This document shows, piece after piece, positions 8,330-16,235 of a stretch of 64,000 nt of DNA (the stretch's first letter is position 1; every line of letters begins with the position of its first letter). Source of the stretch: an uncultured Draconibacterium sp. Lineage in GTDB: Bacteria > Bacteroidota > Bacteroidia > Bacteroidales > Prolixibacteraceae. Both the position numbers and the translations under genes were made by a program. Below the pieces are notes generated by a model that was not told where the DNA came from, did no database searches, and saw nothing but the letters and a program-made list of their open reading frames with translations. The stretch is taken from NCBI RefSeq assembly GCF_963676815.1, contig NZ_OY781365.1, positions 2,700,501 to 2,764,500 of the forward strand. Reading direction: 5' to 3'.

Positions 8330-9384
8330 TTGCTTTGGTCGTTAAGTTTTAAAGGTATTTTTACAACAAATTCATCAGCCGTTTCCTGAATCTCCACTTC
8401 GCGGTTCAGGATAAGCTTACAACGTTCGTTTAGGTTTTTTAACCCGATTTTCGATGAGGCGGCCAGTTGCATACGTTGGCGCAGGTCGTTGCGCACTACC
8501 AGTTTATCCATTCCCTCAAAATGAATGGTGATAAGCAAAGGCTCTTTCCGCGTAGCTACGTTGTGTTTTATGGCGTTCTCCACCAGCATTTGCACCGACA
8601 CCGGGATAATCTTTGCCGTACACGTTTCATCGAAATCGATTTTGAGTTCTATTTTCTCGCCGTCGCGGATTTTCTGCAGGTAAAAAAAGTCTTTTACAAA
8701 TCCCATTTCGGCGGCCAGCGGCACCAGGTCTTTTTCCTGGTTTTCCAACACATAACGGTACACGGCCGAAAGCTTATGAATAAATTTATCCGACAATGCA
8801 GGATTTGAACTAACCAACGACGACAGCGTGTTTAAACTGTTGAACAGAAAATGCGGATTTACCTGCGTTTTTAAGGTTTCGTACTGAAAAATAAGCTTCT
8901 CTTCCTTTAGTTTCTGCATCCGTTTTACAGAGTCGGCCCATTGCGTATAGAAAAAGAACAGCGCCCCCAGGGCAAAACCAACACCGGCAGCCTTTAAAAA
9001 CGATCCCATTTCGGCATGTAAAAGGTTGGGGATAAACTCAGAAAATGAAGCTCCGCCTCGCCAAAAATGCCAGGTGAAAAGTGCTACAAATAACACCGTT
9101 GCGATCAGTAGAACAGTGAAGTAAAAGAGAATTAATCGGATGATGGTTTTCTTGATGATTCCGGGGCTATCGGGTTTTATAGATTGGAAAAAACGATTGC
9201 CCAGGTACATAAATAGCTCCAGCTGAATAACGGTTAGCAGCAACATGTTCCAAATTCCTGAGTGCAAAATTTGTTCAAAAAGCACCAGGCTAAAAATAAT
9301 GCATATGGCTACTGCACCTCCCAGAATGGACAGATGCCTGAGCACTTGTTTTTTCGCTTGTTTATTTAGCTTAAAGTTCGCCAT
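8326..9384 (-). CDS. LytS-type sensor histidine kinase
   Basis: This 352-residue membrane kinase has about four transmembrane helices in its first 150 residues (roughly 16-38, 45-62, 82-104 and 132-148), with no obvious extracytoplasmic sensor domain. A short coiled segment leads to the His_kinase (PF06580) domain with phosphoacceptor His178 in QVNPHFLFNSLNTL. A degenerate ATPase domain follows, with VQMLVENAIKHN as the N box and SKIGLKNLNERC as the G box. It is the partner of the overlapping LytTR regulator gene. The signal sensed is unknown, and this kinase type generally senses through its membrane helices. Confidence 0.93.
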   Translation of the reverse strand: MANFKLNKQAKKQVLRHLSILGGAVAICIIFSLVLFEQILHSGIWNMLLLTVIQLELFMYLGNRFFQSIKPDSPGIIKKTIIRLILFYFTVLLIATVLFVALFTWHFWRGGASFSEFIPNLLHAEMGSFLKAAGVGFALGALFFFYTQWADSVKRMQKLKEEKLIFQYETLKTQVNPHFLFNSLNTLSSLVSSNPALSDKFIHKLSAVYRYVLENQEKDLVPLAAEMGFVKDFFYLQKIRDGEKIELKIDFDETCTAKIIPVSVQMLVENAIKHNVATRKEPLLITIHFEGMDKLVVRNDLRQRMQLAASSKIGLKNLNERCKLILNREVEIQETADEFVVKIPLKLNDQSK

Positions 9385-9601
9385 GGTTTTCGTTTATGAA
9401 GATAATAAAAAAACTGCTTCTGATAAGTACTTTGTAAGGTAGCCGACCAATACTGACCGACTACCTATACACTCAATAATCAAATCAAATAATTGTTTTC
9501 ATGGTTTTGTTTTCTGTTGATTCAAAGATGCGGCAAACACTGTTCATCTGAAAAAAAGACTTGCTGAGTGGGGGAATTTTGGGTACGAACCGGTATGACA
9601 C

Positions 9602-9633
9602 AAAAAAATCCGGCCCCCAAAAGACCGGATTTC
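9602..9633 (-). terminator. terminator of the RNA helicase gene
   Basis: On the minus strand AAATCCGGTC and GCCGGATTT form a GC-rich stem around an eight-base loop, followed by TTTTTTG. It lies about 50 bases past the helicase stop codon. Confidence 0.75.
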
Positions 9634-9681
9634 CTATTTCTTAAAGCTAGTAGCTTGAAACTTGTGTCTTGTAACTAATTG

Positions 9682-11370
9682 CTACTTCTTTTTATTAGCT
9701 ATCTCAATATTTACTTTCTGGCCTCTGAAACGGGCGTTTTTGAAAGCTTTGGTAATTTCTTTTTCGTAGTTCGAATCGATTTCGAAAAACGAGAAACCTT
9801 TCAGCACCTCAATGCTGCCAATATCAATACTTTTTCCCGGAGTGTTCTGGTTAATCAAGTCGATGATGGCACGTTTGTTCACGCCGCTCTTTTTACCCAG
9901 GCTAAAGAAGAAACGCGACATATTTCCGTTTCCTCTGCGTCCACGCCCACGGTCGCCACGCTCACGGTTTCCACGGTCACCACGGTCGCGTCCACGTCCG
10001 CGTTCGCCACGCTCTTTGCGCATCGATTCTTTTTCGCGGGCTTCGTCAACGTTAATATCCTTGGCGTTTTCGTAGTACTGCAAAAAGCGGTTAAACTCAA
10101 CCGACACAAAGTGCTTGATCAGCTCTTCGCGCTCCAGCCAAGCCAGCTTTTTGTAAATAACCGGCATAAACTCAGCAATATTCTCGTCGTTCACGTCAAC
10201 TTTCTCCACGCGGTCGATAAGATTGAAAAGTTGCTTCTCACAAATTTCTTTTCCTTGTGGAACCGGAACTTTTGTGAATTTCTTACCCACTTTTTTCTCG
10301 ACATCGCGTAATTTCCCTTTTTCGCGCATGTGAATCAAAGTGATAGAAATACCCTTTTTCCCTGCACGTCCTGTTCTTCCGCTTCGATGGATATACACCT
10401 CCGGATCGTCGGGCAGGTTGTAGTTAATAACGTGTGTTAAGTCGTTAACATCCAGTCCTCGCGCTGCCACATCGGTTGCCACTAACATTTGAAGGTGCTT
10501 GCTACGGAAACGCGACATAACATGGTCGCGCTGTGCCTGTGAAAGGTCTCCGTGCAATGCGTCGGCATTGTACCCGTCCTGCATCAGTTTGTCGGCCACA
10601 TCTTTAGTTTCGGCACGTGTGCGGCAGAAAATAATCCCGTAAATATTCGGGTTAATATCAGCCACGCGCTTCAGGGCAATGTATCTGTCTTTGGCGTGCA
10701 CCAGGTAATAATTGTGCTCTACGTTTTCGGCGGCAGTGTTCTTTTTGCCTACTGAAATTTCGTGAGGATCTGCCATGTATTTGTTAGCGATCGATACAAT
10801 CTCTTTTGGCATGGTAGCCGAAAACAACAAGGTTTGTTTTTCAGCCGGCGTGTCAGCTAAAATAGCATCCAGGTCGTCCTTAAATCCCATCGAAAGCATT
10901 TCGTCGGCCTCGTCAAGCACTAACCACTGAATTTCGTGTACTCGTAGTTTCTTTCTTTTTATCAGGTCGAGGGTTCGGCCCGGAGTTCCCACCACAATCT
11001 GTGCGCCACTCTCAAGGGCTTTAATCTGTTTTCTGATGTCGGAGCCACCATATAGGGTGGCAATTTTTGCTCCGTTAATGTTTTTCGAGAAATTCTCGAG
11101 GTCTTTTGCAATTTGCAATGCCAGTTCGCGCGTTGGACTTAATATTAAGGCCTGCGGTACTTTTACCGAACTGTCGAACTGCTGAACAATGGGTAACCCA
11201 AATGCCGCTGTTTTTCCCGTTCCTGTTTGTGCCAAGGCAACCATATCCTGGTCGCTTTCCAGTAAAAACGGTATTGTTTTCTCCTGGACCGGCGTGGGAT
11301 TCTCAAAACCAAGCTCCTGGATGGCTCCAAGGATTTCGACTTTTAACCCCATTGTTTCAAATAAACTCAT
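9682..11370 (-). CDS. DEAD-box ATP-dependent RNA helicase
   Basis: The 562-residue protein has all helicase motifs in order: Q motif (GFENPTPVQ), Walker A (AQTGTGKT), PTRELALQ, VGTPGR, DEAD in LDEADEML, SATMP, FCRTRAET, ATDVAARGLD and HRSGRTGRAGK. After the two RecA-like domains and a helical segment there is an Arg/Gly/Asp-rich low-complexity linker (about residues 443-480). A DbpA-type RNA-binding domain ends the protein (SRFFFSLGKKSGVNKRAI to about 555). This is the CsdA/DeaD architecture, used in ribosome assembly and RNA unwinding at low temperature. The RG-rich linker probably adds RNA affinity. It is monocistronic. A TACCTTTG box lies 23 bases upstream of the ATG. Confidence 0.95.
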   Translation of the reverse strand: MSLFETMGLKVEILGAIQELGFENPTPVQEKTIPFLLESDQDMVALAQTGTGKTAAFGLPIVQQFDSSVKVPQALILSPTRELALQIAKDLENFSKNINGAKIATLYGGSDIRKQIKALESGAQIVVGTPGRTLDLIKRKKLRVHEIQWLVLDEADEMLSMGFKDDLDAILADTPAEKQTLLFSATMPKEIVSIANKYMADPHEISVGKKNTAAENVEHNYYLVHAKDRYIALKRVADINPNIYGIIFCRTRAETKDVADKLMQDGYNADALHGDLSQAQRDHVMSRFRSKHLQMLVATDVAARGLDVNDLTHVINYNLPDDPEVYIHRSGRTGRAGKKGISITLIHMREKGKLRDVEKKVGKKFTKVPVPQGKEICEKQLFNLIDRVEKVDVNDENIAEFMPVIYKKLAWLEREELIKHFVSVEFNRFLQYYENAKDINVDEAREKESMRKERGERGRGRDRGDRGNRERGDRGRGRRGNGNMSRFFFSLGKKSGVNKRAIIDLINQNTPGKSIDIGSIEVLKGFSFFEIDSNYEKEITKAFKNARFRGQKVNIEIANKKK

Positions 11371-11392
11371 ATACTATTTTTTAAAGTGGCCG

Positions 11393-11400
11393 CAAAGGTA
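11393..11400 (-). promoter_or_regulatory. -7 box of the RNA helicase promoter
   Basis: The minus strand reads TACCTTTG, a perfect match to TAnnTTTG, with its 3' end 23 bases before the helicase start codon. No good -33 TTG is present at the expected distance, so the promoter may be weaker or regulated. Confidence 0.5.
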
Positions 11401-11529
11401 TTCTTTTTATTTGTATTTCAGAGGTTTATGTCGTGTTGTTTTGCAGATTTAACTTTGGGTGTTTGTGTTCGCTTCTGCACAATTCTTTATTCATTAATTA
11501 GCAATTACCATTTTTAACGATGAAAAGGC

Positions 11530-11558
11530 TTGATTTTCTTTCCAATGGTGTACTTTTG
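11530..11558 (+). promoter_or_regulatory. promoter of the outer-membrane barrel gene
   Basis: TTG (11530-11532), an 18-base spacer and TACTTTTG (11551-11558) form a Bacteroidota-type promoter. The expected start point is about 25 bases before the ATG at 11590. Confidence 0.55.
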
Positions 11559-11589
11559 TTAGTGTTCATATTCAAAACAAAGGTTAGAT

Positions 11590-12411
11590 ATGAAGCTTAA
11601 AAAGCCCGTGAAAAGATTAATTCAGATTCAGATTGTCCTGATCATTTTGCTATGTTTTTCAGGCATAGAAACAAAGGCGCAGGAAAATGATACTATTATT
11701 CCTATTGAAAATCCGAAACGTTTTTTACGCAAAATCGATTTCAGCGAAGTTACCCACAATGGTTTAAAAATTTGGGAAGATGACTTCTCTGGGCATTGGG
11801 TAGGTTTCGACTTTGGTTTTAACATGCTGCTTGATGAAGATTACTCGGGTTACCAGTCGGAGTTTATGGATAACGATGTTTTTCGGTCGAATTCGGCCTA
11901 TATTAACTTTATGCAGCAAAGTATCAGCCTTCAGAAAAACCGAAATACCATAGGTTTGGTTACCGGGCTGGGGCTGCATCTGCAAAGCTACAGGCTCGAT
12001 GATAATACCTCAATTCACCAGGGGCCGGATGATGTAATTTCTCCCGATTACCTGTATTTTAACGATAACCAGAAATCGAAACTTTCGGTGGAATCACTAA
12101 CATTACCTTTGCTTCTTGAGTTTCAGGTTCCGATCAATCATTATGATAATCGCCTGTTTTTTTCAGCTGGTGTAGTGGGTAGTTTTCGATTGAGCAGCCA
12201 CACCAAAATAAAGTACAAAGAAGAAAAAAAGCAGAAGCTGAAAGTGGTGGATGATTTTTCGATACACCGTTTTAAGTATTCGGTAATGGTTCGTACCGGT
12301 TATCGTTGGTTTAATGTATTTGCCAGTTACGATTTGGTGCCGCTTTTTAAAACCGACAAAGGGCCGGAACTTACGCCTTTTACTTTTGGCATAACTTTAT
12401 TGCAATTATAA
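11590..12411 (+). CDS. outer-membrane beta-barrel protein
   Basis: This 273-residue protein has a signal peptide (hydrophobic IVLIILLCFSGIETKAQ, likely cut after KAQ at residue 31). The rest alternates hydrophobic and polar residues in the manner of beta strands, with many aromatic strand ends (VGFDFGFNML, YSVMVRTGYRWFNVFASY) and a last strand ending FTFGITLLQL. This fits a small outer-membrane barrel of the PorT/OMP_b-brl type common in Bacteroidota. The creatininase gene starts 21 bases downstream, so they may share a transcript, though a direct functional link is not evident. Role unknown. Confidence 0.75.
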   Translation: MKLKKPVKRLIQIQIVLIILLCFSGIETKAQENDTIIPIENPKRFLRKIDFSEVTHNGLKIWEDDFSGHWVGFDFGFNMLLDEDYSGYQSEFMDNDVFRSNSAYINFMQQSISLQKNRNTIGLVTGLGLHLQSYRLDDNTSIHQGPDDVISPDYLYFNDNQKSKLSVESLTLPLLLEFQVPINHYDNRLFFSAGVVGSFRLSSHTKIKYKEEKKQKLKVVDDFSIHRFKYSVMVRTGYRWFNVFASYDLVPLFKTDKGPELTPFTFGITLLQL

Positions 12412-12432
12412 CAACAAACTAAACCTAACAGA

Positions 12433-13203
12433 ATGAATGCTAAACCATACGTACTTGAACAAACCAACTGGAAACAGGTAAAAAATCAAAAATACGATGT
12501 AGCAATTCTACCATGGGGAGCAACAGAACCGCACAATTATCATTTGCCTTATGGAACTGATTCGCTGGAGACCGCAAAAATTGCTGAACAGGCAGCGGGC
12601 AAAGCCTGGAACAAAGGGGCTAAAGTAATGGTACTGCCGGTAATTCCGCTGGGTGCGCAAAATATGGGGCAAATTAATATGCCTTTCTGTTTGCATACTA
12701 AACCGTCAACTCAATTAATAATCTTAAAAGATTTGTTAACCGCTTTAAGCGGGCAGGGAATTAAAAAACTGGTGCTAATGAACGGCCACGGCGGAAATGA
12801 TTTTAAGCCGTTAGTACGCGAATTGCAACCTCAATTCCCCGACGTGTTTATATCGTTGGTTGAATGGTTTCGCATGTTCGATCAGGAGAATTATTTTGAG
12901 GAAGCCGGCGACCATGCCAACGAAATGGAAACAAGCATAATCATGCATTTTTTTCCGGATCTGGTAAGGCCGCTAAACGAAGCCGGAGTGGGAACTGCAA
13001 AAGCTTTTAAACTTCAGGGATTAAAAAACAAAACAGCCTGGGCACCCCGGCAATGGGACAAAGTTTCGGCTGATACAGGTGTCGGAAATCCCAAAAAAGC
13101 TACTGCCAAAAAAGGAGCAAAATTTGTAGAAGATGTAACCACTCAAATCGCAGATTATTTTGTTGAACTGGCAGCTTGCGACCCGGGTGATTTGTATGAA
13201 TAA
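12433..13203 (+). CDS. creatininase-family amidohydrolase
   Basis: The 256-residue enzyme shows the creatininase fold: metal-binding Glu and His/Asp in ILPWGATEPHNYHLPYGTD (residues ~26-44), the loop LVLMNGHGGND (~114-124), and a late Glu in GDHANEMETS (~157-166). The family includes creatininases and enzymes that hydrolyse cyclic amides and small peptide-like amides in the cytoplasm with two metal ions. True creatinine use is not implied. It lies between the barrel gene and a dipeptidase E gene on the same strand, which suggests a role with small amides or peptides. That link is inference. Confidence 0.88.
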   Translation: MNAKPYVLEQTNWKQVKNQKYDVAILPWGATEPHNYHLPYGTDSLETAKIAEQAAGKAWNKGAKVMVLPVIPLGAQNMGQINMPFCLHTKPSTQLIILKDLLTALSGQGIKKLVLMNGHGGNDFKPLVRELQPQFPDVFISLVEWFRMFDQENYFEEAGDHANEMETSIIMHFFPDLVRPLNEAGVGTAKAFKLQGLKNKTAWAPRQWDKVSADTGVGNPKKATAKKGAKFVEDVTTQIADYFVELAACDPGDLYE

Positions 13204-13287
13204 AAATCTCTGAAAAACCGGTAATTATCATTGGAAAAATCCATAAGATTTCAGTTCTTTCGACCACAAATTAATTGGTCAAAAGAA

Positions 13288-13995
13288 ATGAAGCTATTAT
13301 TGATAAGCAACTCAACAATGCCAGGCGAACCTTACCTGGATTATCCAAAAAATGAGATAAAAAAATTCCTGGGCGAAAAGCCGGTAACTGCAGTTTTTAT
13401 TCCGTATGCGGCCGTAACATTTTCGTTTGATACTTACTGCGAAAAGGTGGAAGAGCGTTTTGCCGAATTGGGGCATCACATAAAAGGTATTCATACGTTT
13501 AAAAATCCGGTGAAAGCAATTGAAGAGGCCGAAGCAATTGTTGTAGGAGGTGGAAATACCTGGCAATTGGTACGCATGATGCACGATCAAAAGTTAATGA
13601 ATCCGATTCGTGAACGTGTATACAACGGAGCTCCCTATATTGGATGGAGTGCCGGATCGAACGTGGCCTGCCCAACATTACGTACTACCAACGATATGCC
13701 AATTATCGATCCTCTGGGATTTGAATGTATTAATATGGTTCCGTTTCAAATTAACCCACATTACCTCGACGCCAATCCTGAAGGGCATGGTGGTGAAACC
13801 CGTGAGCAGCGTATTTCGGAATTCCTTGAGATTAACCCGAAGTGTTATGTGGCCGGTTTGCGCGAAGGTACCATGTTTATAGTGGAAGACGGAGCGATTG
13901 AATTGATTGGCGATAGAAGCTGCCGAATTTTTAAAAAAGGACAGGAGCCGAAGGAGTTAAACGCGGGCGACGATTTTAGCTTTTTAATGCCGTAA
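13288..13995 (+). CDS. pepE: dipeptidase E (peptidase S51)
   Basis: The start is placed at 13288 (MKLLLISNSTM), which gives 235 residues, close to the 229 of enterobacterial PepE. An in-frame ATG-less extension to 13231 adds only an unconserved tail. The S51 signatures are present: VVGGGNTWQL, the nucleophile Ser in YIGWSAGSNVACP, Asp in PIIDPLGFE, and His in QINPHYLDA, which together form the catalytic triad. PepE cleaves N-terminal Asp-X dipeptides in the cytoplasm and helps recycle peptides. It lies 84 bases behind the creatininase gene and ends at a terminator. The two may form a small scavenging unit. Confidence 0.92.
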   Translation: MKLLLISNSTMPGEPYLDYPKNEIKKFLGEKPVTAVFIPYAAVTFSFDTYCEKVEERFAELGHHIKGIHTFKNPVKAIEEAEAIVVGGGNTWQLVRMMHDQKLMNPIRERVYNGAPYIGWSAGSNVACPTLRTTNDMPIIDPLGFECINMVPFQINPHYLDANPEGHGGETREQRISEFLEINPKCYVAGLREGTMFIVEDGAIELIGDRSCRIFKKGQEPKELNAGDDFSFLMP

Positions 13996-14017
13996 ATTCA
14001 GAATAATTTGATACGAG

Positions 14018-14043
14018 CCGGATAAATTTTATCCGGTTTTTTT
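14018..14043 (+). terminator. terminator after the dipeptidase gene
   Basis: CCGGATA pairs with TATCCGG around AATTT and is followed by TTTTTTT, 22 bases after the dipeptidase stop codon. Confidence 0.8.
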
Positions 14044-14100
14044 GTACCTGTAGTTAATATTAAATTCTCTTCTGCCGAGGCGTGTATTCAGTTTGTCGGC

Positions 14101-14132
14101 TTGCTACTCCCAAAAACTATTGCTTACCTTTG
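14101..14132 (+). promoter_or_regulatory. promoter of the AspT/YidE-type transporter gene
   Basis: TTG (14101-14103), a 21-base spacer and TACCTTTG (14125-14132) form a clear Bacteroidota promoter. Transcription would begin about 11 bases before the ATG at 14150. This rules out the longer reading frame that begins with TTG at 14093. Confidence 0.65.
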
Positions 14133-14149
14133 TGCCAAAATTAGCACAC

Positions 14150-15736
14150 ATGGAACTACTCGGAAATAGCTATTTTGCATTGTTTGTTATTATTGCACTG
14201 GGATTTATCGTAGGCCGGATTAAGGTTTTCGGATTATCACTCGATGTATCGGCTGTTATTTTTGTGGCCCTCATTTTTGGCCACTACGGAATTGTCATCC
14301 CAAAAGATTTCCAGTACCTCGGACTTGTGCTGTTTATATTTACCATAGGTATTCAGGCAGGTCCTGGTTTTTTCGAGTCGTTTAAAAAAGAAGGAAGACA
14401 ACTGGCCGGATTTGCTTCGGTGTTAATAATATGTGCCTCGTTAATTACGGTTTTAATTATTTCTGTTTTTCAAATTGATCCCAATATTGCGGTAGGTTTG
14501 TTAACCGGCTCGTTAACCAGTACTCCGGGATTAGCTGCAGCTATTGATTATACAGGTTCGCCGCTGGCTTCAATCGGTTATGGTGTGGGCTATCCGTTTG
14601 GTGTGATTGGTGTTATTTTGTTTATCCGCTTTCTGCCAAAAATATTACGAACTCCTATTAAGCAGGCCGAAGATGAGTATCAATCGATACTTCAGGATCA
14701 GTACCCGGAAGTGATAAAACGAAATTTTGTTGTTGAGAATGAAAACGTTGTGGGCAAGTCGATTGGAGAGTTGCGCATAAGGTTCATGACCAAGGCAGTG
14801 GTTTCGCGCGTGGTGCACGATGGAGTTGCGATTACACCAAATCCTGATACATTGTTGTTAAAAGGAGATTTGATTAAAGCTGTTGGAACAGAGGAGGCAC
14901 TGAAAAATGTAGAACTGTTGATCGGTCCTCAAACAGATCAGGAAATTTCAATTGATGCAAAATACGATGTGCGCTCGGTATTGGTTACCAATAAAGAGGT
15001 GGTAAATAAAACCATCGGACAGATTAATCTACTGCATACGTACGGTGCTACCATCACTCGAATTCGCAGGGCAGGTATAAATATTGTTCCAAGCCCCGGA
15101 TCCAAATTGTTATTTGGCGATAAACTGGTTATTGCCAGTAGTCGTGCCAATATGGATATGGTTTCGAAGATTTTTGGTGACGACCAGAAACGTTTATCAG
15201 ACACCGATATTTTACCCGTTGCACTTGGGATTATTCTGGGAGTTTTGGTTGGAAAAATTAGTATTGCAATGGGAACTTTTGCTTTTAGCCTTGGGCTAAC
15301 CGGGGGAGTGCTGGTAGTTGCATTGGTGCTAAGCCGAATTGGGAAAACAGGCCCTGTTTTATGGACCATGACTGGAGCAGCCAATCAACTGGTGCGTCAG
15401 TTAGGTTTACTGTTATTTCTTGCCGCAGTTGGAACAGGTGCCGGGCAGAAGATTGTTGAAACTTTCAATGAGTACGGTATTGAATTGTTTTTATATGGAG
15501 CCGCCATTACGCTGTTGCCAATGATTATTGCCGGTTTGCTCGGAAAGTGGTTCTTCAAAATGAATATCCTTTCGTTGTTGGGAGCTATAAGCGGAAGTAT
15601 GACAAGTACACCAGGTTTAGCAGCTGCCGATTCGATGACCGATAGTAACGCGCACTCTATTGCCTATGCCACAGTTTATCCGGTAGCAATGGTTTTGCTT
15701 ATTGTTTGTGTGCAGTTAATTACCATGTTTTTCTGA
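14150..15736 (+). CDS. AspT/YidE/YbjL-type transporter with two RCK_C domains
   Basis: From the ATG at 14150 the protein has 528 residues. It has two copies of the AspT/YidE/YbjL membrane domain, each with about five helices and a repeated GS(L/M)TSTPGLAAA signature (GSLTSTPGLAAAIDY in the first half, GSMTSTPGLAAADSM in the second). Between them lie two TrkA-C (RCK_C) domains (about residues 185-355), which bind small ligands and gate transport. AspT exchanges aspartate and alanine, but most family members have no known substrate. The gene ends exactly where the convergent thioredoxin gene ends, with no base between their stop codons. Confidence 0.9.
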   Translation: MELLGNSYFALFVIIALGFIVGRIKVFGLSLDVSAVIFVALIFGHYGIVIPKDFQYLGLVLFIFTIGIQAGPGFFESFKKEGRQLAGFASVLIICASLITVLIISVFQIDPNIAVGLLTGSLTSTPGLAAAIDYTGSPLASIGYGVGYPFGVIGVILFIRFLPKILRTPIKQAEDEYQSILQDQYPEVIKRNFVVENENVVGKSIGELRIRFMTKAVVSRVVHDGVAITPNPDTLLLKGDLIKAVGTEEALKNVELLIGPQTDQEISIDAKYDVRSVLVTNKEVVNKTIGQINLLHTYGATITRIRRAGINIVPSPGSKLLFGDKLVIASSRANMDMVSKIFGDDQKRLSDTDILPVALGIILGVLVGKISIAMGTFAFSLGLTGGVLVVALVLSRIGKTGPVLWTMTGAANQLVRQLGLLLFLAAVGTGAGQKIVETFNEYGIELFLYGAAITLLPMIIAGLLGKWFFKMNILSLLGAISGSMTSTPGLAAADSMTDSNAHSIAYATVYPVAMVLLIVCVQLITMFF

Positions 15737-16234
15737 TCATTTTTTGTACGAAGCCGGATCTAAAGCAGCGGGTGACCAGTTTTTCAGAAATCGTAAAATC
15801 TTGTCCTTGTTGTAACTTTTGTCTTTCTCCAAAAACGCCGAGTTTTGCGTATGGATGCGCTTACCCGAGCCATCAAGAATGACAAATACCGGAAAGCCAA
15901 AACGCTGCGGAAATTCCAGTTCTGTTAATAGCTCTTCCTGCCTGTTATTTTGGTCGTAGTTAACTTTCACCACTTCAAAATTGTCTGCCATAAATGAACT
16001 GAGTTCCGCATCATCATGAACAAAATTGTGGAACTTAATACACCAGGGACACCAGTTGCCACCAATTTGCAAAAACACATGTTTGTTTGAATTTTTTGCT
16101 GCTTCAACTGCTTTGGCGATGTCTTTCTTTGCATCGGCGTTTGTGTCGTAAATTTTTTGTTCCTGTGCACTTAAAAGCATTGGTAATATCATTACCAAGC
16201 TAAGCACTAGCGTTTTAATGCGTTTCATCATCAA
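15737..16234 (-). CDS. periplasmic thioredoxin-fold protein (CPWC motif)
   Basis: The 165-residue protein has a signal peptide (TLVLSLVMILPMLLSAQ, cut near residue 24) and a thioredoxin fold with the active site GNWCPWCIKFH, Cys62 and Cys65. The first part (AKKDIAKAVEAAKNSNKHVFL) and the later FGFPVFVILDGSGK match the thioredoxin_7/DUF255-like group. It probably reduces or isomerises disulfides outside the cytoplasm. Its start is one base from the stop codon of the upstream GH32 gene, so the two are cotranscribed. Why a redox protein would travel with a fructan hydrolase is not clear. Confidence 0.9.
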   Translation of the reverse strand: MMMKRIKTLVLSLVMILPMLLSAQEQKIYDTNADAKKDIAKAVEAAKNSNKHVFLQIGGNWCPWCIKFHNFVHDDAELSSFMADNFEVVKVNYDQNNRQEELLTELEFPQRFGFPVFVILDGSGKRIHTQNSAFLEKDKSYNKDKILRFLKNWSPAALDPASYKK

Positions 16235-16235
16235 C

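Noticed and set aside
9679..10311. 210-codon frame antisense to the RNA helicase
   Set aside because: It is the shadow of the Arg/Gly-rich linker and helicase core; the sense frame has all DEAD-box motifs.
13231..13287. N-terminal extension of dipeptidase E
   Set aside because: The added residues are not family-like, and the ATG at 13288 gives the normal length.
14093..14149. TTG-started extension of the transporter
   Set aside because: A good promoter (-7 box at 14125-14132) lies inside it; the ATG at 14150 fits the family N-terminus.
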